A stretch of DNA of 64,000 bases from JAFAHD01 sp035654355. Lineage in GTDB: Bacteria > Vulcanimicrobiota > Vulcanimicrobiia > Eremiobacterales > Eremiobacteraceae. The position numbers were made by a program, and so were the translations under genes. The notes under the pieces are model-generated. The model did not search any database and was not told the origin of the DNA. It saw only the letters and a list, made by a program, of their open reading frames with translations. The stretch is from NCBI GenBank assembly GCA_035654355.1, contig DASRXC010000068.1, positions 1 to 64,000 of the forward strand. The letters are read 5' to 3'. Positions 42,220-51,661 of this stretch are shown in pieces (position 1 is the stretch's first letter; each line of letters starts with the position of its first letter).

Positions 42220-43250
42220 CTGGTTGACGAGGTTCCCGCCGCAAGCGCCGGCAGCACTTTGATAAAATTCTCGGCGAGCGCATCGTAATCAGGCGAAGTG
42301 TATTCCTCGATCTTCCCCTCATCGCACAGCGCTGCGAGCACCGGATCGATCGGCAGTTGCGCGAGCAGCGGCGCGCCGCTTTCGACGACGAGCTCAACCC
42401 CTTTGCTGGGACCGAAGGGTTCGGTGCGGGTGCCGCTTGAGTCGGTGAAATACGACATGTTCTCGACCAAGCCGATGACCTTCGCGTTGAGCTGCTGAAC
42501 GAGCTTGATCGCTTTGCTCACGATCATCGTCGCGAGTCCTTGCGGCGTGCTGACGAGCACGGTGCCGTCGACTGGCAACGCCTGCAACACGGTGAGCGGC
42601 GCATCTGAAGTTCCGGGCGGAAGGTCGATCAACAGATAATCGAGCTTGCCCCATTCGAGGTCGCCGTAGAACTGCTTGATCGCGCTCGACACCATCGGTC
42701 CTCGCCAGATGACCGCTTGGTTTTCGCTATCTAAAAGGAAGGTCATCGACATCAATGGGATGCCGGTGCGCGTCACCGGCGGATGCGGTTTACCATCTGC
42801 GCCTTGATGCAGCCGCGCGGTCACGCCGAACATTTTGGCTTGACTCGGCCCAGTGATGTCCGCATCGAGAATGCCCACATTGAGCCCGCGGCGTCGCAAG
42901 GCGACTGCGAGCAATGCGGTCACCGTCGACTTGCCGACACCGCCTTTGCCCGACATCACCGCGACGACGTGGTCGATGCCGGGTTTGCGCTGACGCTCCA
43001 TCGGCGGCGCGGCTGGACCCGCCGGCTTGCGCCGCGGCGGAGGCACTGTGCCGTCCGCGATAAAGCGTTCGAGGTCGGCCATCAGCGCGTCAAGATCAAG
43101 GCGGTGGACCGATGCGCCGCCGCGGATGCTCTCGCGCGTCGAGACGTGGCAGCCGGCGCATGGCAAGCCGTGGGCGGCGAACACCGCTTCGGCTCCCTTA
43201 TGCGTGTCAACGACCTCGCGGATCAGCGTGTCAGGTGAAAGTGAAGACAT
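42216..43250 (-). CDS. mrp: Mrp/NBP35 family ATPase with N-terminal DUF1858 domain
   Basis: A 344-residue protein. Residues 1-75 are a DUF1858-type domain (TLIREVVDTHKGAEAVFAAHGLPCAGC) with a CxxC. The rest is a Mrp-type P-loop ATPase: MSGKGGVGKSTV (deviant Walker A), DADITGPSQ, and DYLLIDLPPGTSDAPLT. The CxxC that normally bridges an Fe-S cluster in Mrp is absent: ENMSYFTDSSGTR replaces the usual ENMSYFxCPxC. The N-terminal Cys pair may serve instead. The NRDE gene is four bases upstream. Confidence 0.92.
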   Translation of the reverse strand: MSSLSPDTLIREVVDTHKGAEAVFAAHGLPCAGCHVSTRESIRGGASVHRLDLDALMADLERFIADGTVPPPRRKPAGPAAPPMERQRKPGIDHVVAVMSGKGGVGKSTVTALLAVALRRRGLNVGILDADITGPSQAKMFGVTARLHQGADGKPHPPVTRTGIPLMSMTFLLDSENQAVIWRGPMVSSAIKQFYGDLEWGKLDYLLIDLPPGTSDAPLTVLQALPVDGTVLVSTPQGLATMIVSKAIKLVQQLNAKVIGLVENMSYFTDSSGTRTEPFGPSKGVELVVESGAPLLAQLPIDPVLAALCDEGKIEEYTSPDYDALAENFIKVLPALAAGTSSTS

Positions 43251-43254
43251 CGTT

Positions 43255-44031
43255 CTATTGTTCGACGGCAGCGCGCTGGGAATCTTCTGGTCGTAGCAGC
43301 GCGGACACATCGCGAATGTGGCTTTCGCACGCGTGTCCGCGGCCATAGAAGAAGTGCACGTCGCCGGCCTTACCGATGGCGATAATAGCGCTCGAGACAG
43401 TACCGAAACCTTCTGCCGGCCGGTGCACGCACAAGCCGCCATCCTGCTCGCCGGATTCGCCGATCGCATGATCGGAGAGCAGCGTGTGAAGGCGTTCTAC
43501 CAATCGCGGCAATGGTACGTCGATGTCGAGCGCTTCTGCGAGCTCGGTCGCGCGTCGCGCCTTCGCGTGCCGGCGATCGTCGATCTGCCAATTCGTCACC
43601 GCGTGTACGCCGTCGGCGATTGGGGTGATCGTCATCCCATCCTCGCCGGCGGCCGCCGCGAATCCGTTGGTACGATCAACCGCGACCAGCACGAACGGGT
43701 TGTACGCACGATAGTCGAGGGAGCGCACAGCAGCTTCGATTGCAGCAGGCGACCCAAGGCGCGCAAGATCGAGGACCAGAGTGCCACGCGATTTCTTGGT
43801 GGGATCGTGCTTGCCCGCTGCGCGGCGATTCGTCAAGCCAACGATGGTGCCGGCACCCGTGACCGCGAGCCACGTGCCGCCCGCGACCTCATCGCGTCCG
43901 CCGATGATGAGCGGTTTCTCTACAAGTCGCATCGGATCGCTTGACGGGCGCGCTTCGAACTCGTCACGATTCGCCGCGATGATGAGCGGAAAGTCGTGAT
44001 GGCGGTTCTTCCAGATGAGCAGCGTGCACAC
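43255..44031 (-). CDS. NRDE family (TANGO2-like) protein
   Basis: A 258-residue protein with the signature MCTLLIWKNRHHDFPLIIAANRDEFEARPS. The N-terminal Cys and the AANRDE motif are invariant in the family, which has an Ntn-hydrolase-like fold and includes eukaryotic TANGO2, linked to haem and lipid handling. The bacterial function is unknown. It is the first gene of a likely operon with Mrp and a lipoprotein, and is divergent to livK. Confidence 0.93.
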   Translation of the reverse strand: MCTLLIWKNRHHDFPLIIAANRDEFEARPSSDPMRLVEKPLIIGGRDEVAGGTWLAVTGAGTIVGLTNRRAAGKHDPTKKSRGTLVLDLARLGSPAAIEAAVRSLDYRAYNPFVLVAVDRTNGFAAAAGEDGMTITPIADGVHAVTNWQIDDRRHAKARRATELAEALDIDVPLPRLVERLHTLLSDHAIGESGEQDGGLCVHRPAEGFGTVSSAIIAIGKAGDVHFFYGRGHACESHIRDVSALLRPEDSQRAAVEQ

Positions 44032-44047
44032 GAGTGCTGGCTTCGGT

Positions 44048-44106
44048 CCGCAAGGAGCGACTTTCCCGCTCGCGAAAGCGACAAGACTTCATCCCGCAAG
44101 GAGCGA
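44048..44106 (+). repeat. 13-bp direct repeat in the NRDE/livK divergent region
   Basis: CCGCAAGGAGCGA is present at 44048-44060 and again at 44094-44106, 46 bp apart. The second copy carries the GGAG that serves as the livK ribosome binding site. It may be a tandem duplication, a regulator site or coincidence. Confidence 0.4.
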
Positions 44107-44112
44107 GCTTTC

Positions 44113-45414
44113 ATGCATCGTCGGTACATCATCGCGCTGACACTGGTCCTGATCGTGGCCGGCTGTTCGTCGCAATCCTCGCAGACGTCAAGTTCGACGT
44201 CGACGTCTGCGTCGTCGGGCCCCACAACCGGTGCGGCGACGAGCGGAGCGACGACCGCCAATGCTCCGGCCGGCAGCGTGATCAAGATCGGCGTCGACTT
44301 GCCCGTCTCGGGCGCGGATGCATCGATCGGCGTACCGACTCAATACGGTGCGCAGCTCGCGGTCAAGCAAGCCAACGCCAAGAATCTCGTGCCCGGATTC
44401 ACGTTCGAAGCCGATGTGCTCGACGATGCGGTCAACGGCGTGCACGATCCCGCGCAAGGCGCGAAGAATATCCAATCGTTCGGCGCCGATCCGGCGGTGT
44501 TGGGCGTGATAGGCCCGTTCAACAGCAACGTGGCGCGCGCGGAGATCCCGCTCTCGAACAGCCTACAGCTCGCGCTGATCAGCCCGTCCAACACGAATCC
44601 GACGCTGACCAAAGGACCGGATGCGGTCGCGATGCGCCGAGATCATCCTGACCAGATCGCGTATTTCCGCATCTGCACGACCGACGACATCCAAGGGCCG
44701 GCCGGCGCGACGTACGAGTTCCAAAAGCTCGGCGCGCGCAAAGCGTACGTCATCGACGACAACGAGACTTATGGCAAGGGCGTTGCCGATCAGTGGGAAG
44801 CCGCGTTCGTCAAGTTGGGCGGTACCTCGCTCGGGCACGACCACATCACGAAAGGCCAGCAAGATTTCCACGCGTTGTTGACGCGAGTCGCCAGCACGCA
44901 TCCCGACATCGTCTTTTTCGGCGGCAATTCGTCGACCGGCGGCGGCCTGATCCGCAAACAGATGCCGGACGCGGGACTTGGCAACGTCACGTACGCCGGC
45001 GCCGACGGCATTAGCGACAACCAGTTCTTGCAAGACGCCGGCGCGACCGCCGACGACGTGTACGTGACGGTCGCATCTGTGAACGCGACGAAACTGCCAG
45101 CGGCGGCTCAGTTCCTCAAGGATTATCAGGCCGAGTACCATCAGCCGGTCGGCCCGTATTCGGCCAATGCCTACACCGCCGCGATGGTGCTCATCAACGC
45201 GATCGGCCAGGCGGTCAAAGCCAACGGCGGCAAAGCACCGACCCGCGAGCAGGTCTTGCAGTACCTGCGCCAGACCAAGGATTTCCCAAGCGTTGTCGGC
45301 ACGTTCTCATTCGATGCCAACGGCGACACGACGAACCGAATCATCTCATTCAACGAAGCCGTCAAGGGCAAGTGGGTGTTCGTGACGCAGCAGAACTTCG
45401 CCGCGGCGCCATAA
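44113..45414 (+). CDS. livK: Branched-chain amino-acid ABC transporter, substrate-binding lipoprotein
   Basis: A 433-residue periplasmic binding protein of the LivK family. A lipoprotein signal (LTLVLIVAGC) and a 35-residue Ser/Thr-rich linker precede the binding domain. That domain opens IKIGVDLPVSGADASIG and contains GPFNSNVARAEIPLSN and DDNETYGKG, typical of the family. GGAG upstream supports the ATG at 44113. It is the first of five liv genes on the plus strand and captures leucine, isoleucine, valine or related compounds. Confidence 0.95.
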   Translation: MHRRYIIALTLVLIVAGCSSQSSQTSSSTSTSASSGPTTGAATSGATTANAPAGSVIKIGVDLPVSGADASIGVPTQYGAQLAVKQANAKNLVPGFTFEADVLDDAVNGVHDPAQGAKNIQSFGADPAVLGVIGPFNSNVARAEIPLSNSLQLALISPSNTNPTLTKGPDAVAMRRDHPDQIAYFRICTTDDIQGPAGATYEFQKLGARKAYVIDDNETYGKGVADQWEAAFVKLGGTSLGHDHITKGQQDFHALLTRVASTHPDIVFFGGNSSTGGGLIRKQMPDAGLGNVTYAGADGISDNQFLQDAGATADDVYVTVASVNATKLPAAAQFLKDYQAEYHQPVGPYSANAYTAAMVLINAIGQAVKANGGKAPTREQVLQYLRQTKDFPSVVGTFSFDANGDTTNRIISFNEAVKGKWVFVTQQNFAAAP

Positions 45415-45426
45415 GCCTCGCGCCGC

Positions 45427-46347
45427 GTGGCGATCTTCCTCCAACAACTGATCAACGGGATAGCCCAGGGCGGGATGTACGCGCTCATCGCCTTGGGCTA
45501 CACCATGGTCTACGGCATCGTCGAGCTGATCAATTTCGCGCACGGTGACGTGTTCACGCTCGGAACGTTTCTGTGCATCGCCATCCTGGGGCTGATCGGC
45601 GTGTCCGCGAGCGGCCAGGTGATCGGCGGCTGGGAGGGAGCCCTCATCGCGCTGCTCGTGATCGTGCTCGCAGCGCTGTTGTGTGGCGTCATCGGAGTCT
45701 TGATCGAGCGGTTCGCCTATCGCCGGTTGCGTAACGCCCCTCGCCTAGCGCCCCTCATCACGGCGATCGGCGTCTCCTTCTTGCTGCAAGGCGTCATGCG
45801 CAACTGGAAAGGGCCGTCGGAGATCTCGTTCCCGCAGTTCTTACCCAACCCGACGTTTGCGTTCGGCGGCGTCCACATCGATTTTCGGGAGGGACTCGTC
45901 GTCATCGTCAGCGTGGTGATGATGATCGCGCTGCAATTCTTCATCTATAATACGAAGCTCGGCAAGGCGATGCGCGCCAGCGCCCAGGACCGCGAGGCCG
46001 CCGCGCTCATGGGCATCAACGTCAACTCGACGATCGCCTGGACGTTCTTCATCGGTTCCGCGCTCGCGGGCATCGCCGGCTTCATCTCCGGCATGTATTT
46101 CGGCACGACGATGTTCACCAACGGATATCAAGCGGGTCTGAAGGCGTTCACGGCGGCGGTATTGGGCGGCATCGGCAACATCGCGGGCGCGATGCTCGGC
46201 GGCTTCGTCATCGGCATCGTCGAGGCGATGACCGCGCAGTACATCTCAGACCAGTGGACCAACGTTGTCGTCTTCTCGATCCTCGTGCTGATCCTGGTGC
46301 TGCGTCCAAGCGGATTGTTGGGCGAGCACTTGCCGGAGAAGGTCTGA
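45427..46347 (+). CDS. livH: Branched-chain amino-acid ABC transporter permease
   Basis: A 306-residue inner-membrane permease of the LivH family, with the family-typical opening LINGIAQGGMYALIALGYTMVYGIVELINFAHGDVF. About eight transmembrane helices are present, and the EAA-like coupling loop (KAMRASAQDREAAALMGIN) contacts the ATPases. It has a GTG start and lies 12 bp after livK. Confidence 0.97.
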   Translation: MAIFLQQLINGIAQGGMYALIALGYTMVYGIVELINFAHGDVFTLGTFLCIAILGLIGVSASGQVIGGWEGALIALLVIVLAALLCGVIGVLIERFAYRRLRNAPRLAPLITAIGVSFLLQGVMRNWKGPSEISFPQFLPNPTFAFGGVHIDFREGLVVIVSVVMMIALQFFIYNTKLGKAMRASAQDREAAALMGINVNSTIAWTFFIGSALAGIAGFISGMYFGTTMFTNGYQAGLKAFTAAVLGGIGNIAGAMLGGFVIGIVEAMTAQYISDQWTNVVVFSILVLILVLRPSGLLGEHLPEKV

Positions 46348-46348
46348 C

Positions 46349-47431
46349 ATGCAGGCTCGCGTGAGGCTTCCGCTTGGGCTTGGCGACGTCGCGGTGTGGC
46401 AGGCTCTTGGCTTGCTTGCGATCATCGCGTTGTTCGTTTTGTACCCGGTTGTGGATCGCAACATCGGCCACGTGTCGGCCGTCGCCGATGCGGGGTACTT
46501 TCTCTTATTGGTGTTCGGCCTGAACATCGTCGTCGGATTCGCTGGCCTGCTCGACCTCGGCTACGCCGCGTTTTTCGCGATCGGCGCGTACACGTATGCG
46601 ATGGTCGCCTCGACGCAATTCAACCTACATTTCAATTTCTGGCCGATGATCATCGTCAGCGGCTGCGTCGCCGCTCTGTTCGGCGTCATTCTCGGCTTCC
46701 CGACGCTGCGCTTGCGCGGCGACTATCTCGCGATCGTCACCCTCGGCTTCGGCGAGATCGTGCCGCAAGTGTTCCTAAATCTTGACAAATACACCGGCGG
46801 ACCCAACGGCATTTCGAACGTCGATCAGCCGGTGCTCTTCGGATACCACTTCGGCTTCAATCCGGTGCCGTACTATTATCTCTATCTCGTCGTCGCGTTG
46901 ATCGCGCTCGTGCTGCTCAACAATCTGCGCCGTTCGCGGCTCGGGCGTGCCTGGATGGCGATCCGCGAGGACGAGCTTGCCGCGACGCATATGGGCGTGA
47001 ACCCGGTGACGACGAAGCTCCTCGCGTTTGCCATGGGCGCATCGTTCGCGGGTCTTGCGGGTTGCATCTACGCGGCGAAACTGACACTGATCAGCCCGGA
47101 CGAGTTCAACTTCTCCGTGTCGGTCACGATCTTATCGGCGATCGTGCTCGGCGGCATGGGCAGTTTGCTCGGCGCATTTATCGGCGGCCTGCTGCTCGCT
47201 CTGCTCAACTTTATGGTCTTGCCGCAGGTCACGAACTGGACGCACGCACTCGGCGTCGCGCTGCACAATGAAGCCATCCAGAACGCCGACTTGCACTACA
47301 TCATCTATGGATTGATCCTCGTGCTTGTGATGCTCTTCAGGCCGGAAGGTCTGATCTCGACGGCGTCGCGCCGCGCCGAACTGCATCACGCGCAGCCGTC
47401 GACGTCGGCGGCCGCGGCAGGCGTCAAATGA
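46349..47431 (+). CDS. livM: Branched-chain amino-acid ABC transporter permease
   Basis: A 360-residue LivM permease. NIVVGFAGLLDLGYAAFFAIGAYTYA is the family hallmark and RAWMAIREDELAATHMGVN is the ATPase-contacting loop. It starts one base after the livH stop and its 3' end overlaps livG by four bases. It pairs with LivH to form the membrane channel. Confidence 0.97.
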   Translation: MQARVRLPLGLGDVAVWQALGLLAIIALFVLYPVVDRNIGHVSAVADAGYFLLLVFGLNIVVGFAGLLDLGYAAFFAIGAYTYAMVASTQFNLHFNFWPMIIVSGCVAALFGVILGFPTLRLRGDYLAIVTLGFGEIVPQVFLNLDKYTGGPNGISNVDQPVLFGYHFGFNPVPYYYLYLVVALIALVLLNNLRRSRLGRAWMAIREDELAATHMGVNPVTTKLLAFAMGASFAGLAGCIYAAKLTLISPDEFNFSVSVTILSAIVLGGMGSLLGAFIGGLLLALLNFMVLPQVTNWTHALGVALHNEAIQNADLHYIIYGLILVLVMLFRPEGLISTASRRAELHHAQPSTSAAAAGVK

Positions 47432-48191
47432 GCGCGCCGCTCCTCGCAATCGAGGGTTTGACGAAACGCTTTGGCGGCTTGACCGCGGTAAAAGATTTCA
47501 CCATGGAGGTCGAAGAGGGCTCGATCTCCAGCCTCATCGGACCGAATGGCGCCGGCAAGTCGACGGTGTTCAACGTCATCACCGGGATCTATCTGCCGAG
47601 CGCGGGCGACATCAGATTGGGCGGCGTGTCGATCGTCGGACGAAAACCTTTTCAAGTTGCGGCGGCCGGCATCATGCGCACGTTCCAGAACATCCGGCTG
47701 TTCGCGTTCATGACCGTGATCGAGAACGTCATGGTCGGCGAACAAACGCGCATGCACGCGACGCCGATCGACAGCGCGCTGCGCACGCCGCGCGCGCAGC
47801 GGGAGGAGCGAGCGGTCAGCGAGCGCGCGATGGAGCTCTTGGACTTCGTCGGGCTGAGCGCCCATGCCGACGAGTGGGCCCACGATCTCCCGTATGGGAT
47901 GCAGCGCCGGCTGGAGATCGCTCGCGCGATCGCGTCCGGTCCGCGGGTGCTGCTGTTGGACGAGCCGGCCGCGGGAACGAATCCAGTCGAGAAGCGCGAG
48001 TTGATGGCGCTGGTGCGGTCGATCCGCGATCGCGGCGTCACGATCGTGCTGATCGAACACGATATGAAGCTCGTCATGGGTATCTCAGATCGCGTGACGG
48101 TTCTCGATCACGGCGAGAAAATCAGCGAGGGCGATCCCCAGTCCGTCCGACACGATCCGCGAGTGATCGAAGCGTATCTCGGCAAAGGCGC

Positions 48192-48195
<4 letters not shown>
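47428..48195 (+). CDS. livG: Branched-chain amino-acid ABC transporter ATPase
   Basis: A 255-residue ABC ATPase. Walker A is GPNGAGKST, the signature region is YGMQRRLEIARAI (atypical for ABC proteins, normal for LivG), and Walker B is VLLLDEPAAG. It begins MSAPLLAIEGLTKRFGGLTAV as LivG proteins do. Its start overlaps livM and its end overlaps livF, so the five genes form one tight operon. Confidence 0.97.
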
Positions 48196-48908
<713 letters not shown>

Positions 48909-48909
48909 A

Positions 48910-49483
48910 ATGCCGCTAGACTTTGTCAACACCGTTGCCGCGATCTTGACGACGACAATTATCGCGGCTACGGCGATCGCCGCGCTGCTCCAGTTGCGGC
49001 ATATGCGCGGGGAACCAGATCGCAGGATTCATGACGTTACGGAACATGCTGGACGACGACGCGCATCAGCGCGCAGATGCGATTCTCGTGCGCGAGGGTG
49101 ACCTGACGAATCAAGAGGACGTTCGAACATATATCCGTGCCCGCGCGAGGCGGCAAACGGTTCCTGAGAACGAACGTTACACCCAGCTGTACAACGCGAT
49201 CACCTTGACGGCGAATGCGTTTGAGACGCTGGGAACGCTGGTGCGCAACGGTGTGGTCGATTGCCAACTTTTCTTGGAGCAATACTGCTCGGTCGTGCTT
49301 GGCTCGTGGCATCGGCTCGAACCGTACATCATCCTCGTACGCTCCGCGCAACACGATGACGGCACGTGGGAAGACTTCGAGTACATGGCGGTGCTCTCAA
49401 AGCAGTTCATCAACGAGCACCCGACGATGTACCCGGCAAACATGCCTCGCATGTTACCGAGCTACGCGAAGGACGAGGCCTAG
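48910..49483 (+). pseudogene. DUF4760-like membrane-anchored protein interrupted by a +1 frameshift
   Basis: Two consecutive frames make one protein. The first (48910 onward) gives LDFVNTVAAIL, a transmembrane helix and LLQLRHMRGE. The second, starting inside the same segment, gives NQIAGFMTLRNMLDD and runs to 49483, ending PSYAKDEA. The switch falls in the G-run 49009-49012: with three G instead of four, the frames join as RHMRGNQIAGF. Proteins of this layout (one helix, QLRHMRxxNQ, then a helical cytosolic domain) are DUF4760-like. It is either a recent loss of function or a sequencing/assembly error. The gene follows livF by one base. Confidence 0.72.
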
Positions 49484-49493
49484 GCAACGGCAA

Positions 49494-49515
49494 GGCCACC
49501 GCCTTCGCGGTGGCC
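49494..49515. terminator. Strong hairpin after the frameshifted gene
   Basis: GGCCACCGC at 49494-49502 and GCGGTGGCC at 49507-49515 form a perfect 9-bp stem with a CTTC loop. There is no clear T-tract, so it may end the liv transcript weakly or stabilise its 3' end. Confidence 0.55.
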
Positions 49516-49593
49516 GAGCAGGTCGGACACACCTGTTCTCATGTTATCAGCTGTGCAAATATGTCTTCGAGAGGACTCAGATCCGTCACGAGT

Positions 49594-51003
49594 TTAGGGC
49601 GCTGGATCGACGCGCACCGTTAGTCCAGTAGTCGGCGCGTTGCTTTGGAACAGCGGGAACTTCGTCTTGTTGATGAACAGCAGCGTACCGTTCGACTCGA
49701 TCCGTGCGTTGAGCGCGTATGTGTGTTTCGGATCGATCTTCGACGGGTCGTATGCGACCGAGAACGGGATCGGCACTTGATGGGTCACTGGGATGTCAAC
49801 TGAGCTGATGGTGACGGCCGGTGCGTTCGCCACCGAGACGTCGTCGATCGAAACGTGAAGAACCGCTGTCGGGGGGAGTGCCATCCTTGCAAGATACGTG
49901 ACAACCCCGCTGACCTGTCCGGCCGCCATGGACGTTGCGCCCGCCGCAGGCGGCGCCGAACCAATCGCGGTTGGTGACTCCGACGGTGCGGGCGACGTCG
50001 GCGGCGACAGCTTGACCACATAGTCGTTCTGGTCTCCGCCGTAGGCGATCCACACGTTGTGCGTCTTTGGATCGATTGCCAGCGTGTGCGAGCCGCGCGG
50101 CACCGTCACGTCGCCGATGCGGTCGAATCCCTCGCCGGTCTCACCCATCACCGTGATCAAGCCGATGCCGCTCGCGGCGTACAACTTGTTGAGCGTGTCG
50201 TCATAGGCGAGTTGGTCGCTGCGAGGCGCGATCGCGACGGTCCCGATCACTTTGCCGTTTGTCAGATCGACGATCGCCACCTTACCGTTACCGCCCGCAC
50301 TGAAGAGCCGGCGGCCTTTGCCGTCGACGGCGATGCCTGTCGGGTCGGTCACGTCGCCTAAAGGATACGTGGCGGTCACCGAGTTGGTGTTCGGATCGAT
50401 GACGACCACCGAGTTGATCGACGTGATGTTCTGATACAGCCGATCGCTGACCGGATCGTAGACAATCGACGTCGCGCCCTTGGGCACTTGGACGGTGAAC
50501 TGCAAGATCTTGTCCGTCTTGCCCTGGATGACCCATACTTCGGACCCGCCCGCGTGAGTGGCGTAGAGCCGGCCATTTTTCGGATCGAATGCGATCGACC
50601 CGACCGGCCCACTCGTGTAGATGCGCTGATTTTCGACAAACCAGCGACGATTGAGCTGCGAGATGTATCCGTCATCCGTGCCGACGAAGATCTTGCCATC
50701 GTAGACATCGACCGCGACGCTGCGGCCCGCGCCGACCACGACGCGACGCTCGATCTCGCCGCTATCGATGTTCACGAACAGCAATTCGTTGCTGCTGGCG
50801 TGCACCGCGAGCAGATCGCGATATTTCGGATCGATCAGCAGCTGTTCAAAGCGACCGATCGCGCGCGGCACGGCGATCGGCGCACCGACAGTCATAAGCT
50901 GGCGTGGGATGTCTGCGGCGCGACCGCCGGGCGCAAGTGCGACGACAACGCACAGCGCGGCGGCCAGACTCAGCGCGAGTGTAGCGAGACGAGAGGGCTT
51001 CAT
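49594..51003 (-). CDS. Exported beta-propeller protein fused to a YbaY/YscW-like domain
   Basis: A 469-residue protein with a signal peptide (MKPSRLATLALSLAAALCVVVA). Residues 45-330 form a YncE/NHL-type propeller with repeats such as GYISQLNRRW, VVVIDPNTNSV and VAIVDLTNGKVIGTV. A Pro/Ser/Ala-rich linker (near 330-360) leads to a C-terminal domain (VSGVVTYLARMALPPTAVLHVSIDDVS) like YbaY/YscW lipoprotein chaperones. The combination is unusual. It is the last gene of a unit with an O-methyltransferase 10 bp upstream. Confidence 0.82.
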   Translation of the reverse strand: MKPSRLATLALSLAAALCVVVALAPGGRAADIPRQLMTVGAPIAVPRAIGRFEQLLIDPKYRDLLAVHASSNELLFVNIDSGEIERRVVVGAGRSVAVDVYDGKIFVGTDDGYISQLNRRWFVENQRIYTSGPVGSIAFDPKNGRLYATHAGGSEVWVIQGKTDKILQFTVQVPKGATSIVYDPVSDRLYQNITSINSVVVIDPNTNSVTATYPLGDVTDPTGIAVDGKGRRLFSAGGNGKVAIVDLTNGKVIGTVAIAPRSDQLAYDDTLNKLYAASGIGLITVMGETGEGFDRIGDVTVPRGSHTLAIDPKTHNVWIAYGGDQNDYVVKLSPPTSPAPSESPTAIGSAPPAAGATSMAAGQVSGVVTYLARMALPPTAVLHVSIDDVSVANAPAVTISSVDIPVTHQVPIPFSVAYDPSKIDPKHTYALNARIESNGTLLFINKTKFPLFQSNAPTTGLTVRVDPAP

Positions 51004-51013
51004 GGCGTTGACC

Positions 51014-51661
51014 TCATGCGATCTTCGCGCCGACCCCGACCCCATCGCCAAGCGGTAGGATGGTCGCGTTGAGCGCGGGGTGGCGCAAGAACTCTTGATT
51101 GAATGCCCTGATGGCAACCGTGGGTTTGTCATCATCGGGCTTGCTCGCCGTCGCCGCACGATGATGCCATAGCAGATTGTCGACGATCACCAATCCCGAG
51201 TGCTTGAGCAGTGGGATCGCCAACTTGAGATACTCCGAATACTCTTCTTTCAGTGCGTCGAGAAGGATGATGTCGAAGATGTTCTTCGGAAGTCGGCCCA
51301 TCACGTCAAGCGCGGGCTGGTTCATGATCTCGATGCGATCGGCGACGCCCGCGCGCTTGAAAAAGCCGCGCGCGATCTCCGTCCGCTTCGCGTCCGGATC
51401 GATCGTCCAGATGCGACCGGTTTCAGGCTGCGCGCGTGCCATCCACAGCGTCGAGCAGCCGTAAGCTGTGCCGACCTCTAAAATATTGCTCGCCAGCATT
51501 GAACTGACCATGACCGACAAGAAGCGCCCGACTTCCCGGCTCACGATCGGAATCTCGTCGCGCGCGCCCGACTCTTCCAGCTCGAGCATCAGCGCATCGG
51601 GTTGGGTGTGAATCGCGCGCAGGTATGTGAAATCCGGATCGAGTGGATGGTCGATGATCAC
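51014..51661 (-). CDS. O-methyltransferase, class I SAM-dependent (COMT-like)
   Basis: A 215-residue methyltransferase. SAM motif I is ILEVGTAYGCSTLWMA (near residue 62), and FDIILLDALKEEY plus VDNLLWHH provide the metal- and substrate-binding segment of catechol O-methyltransferase-like enzymes. The start overlaps the Gfo/Idh stop codon (ATGA). The substrate is unknown, probably a catechol or caffeoyl-type compound. Confidence 0.92.
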   Translation of the reverse strand: MIIDHPLDPDFTYLRAIHTQPDALMLELEESGARDEIPIVSREVGRFLSVMVSSMLASNILEVGTAYGCSTLWMARAQPETGRIWTIDPDAKRTEIARGFFKRAGVADRIEIMNQPALDVMGRLPKNIFDIILLDALKEEYSEYLKLAIPLLKHSGLVIVDNLLWHHRAATASKPDDDKPTVAIRAFNQEFLRHPALNATILPLGDGVGVGAKIA

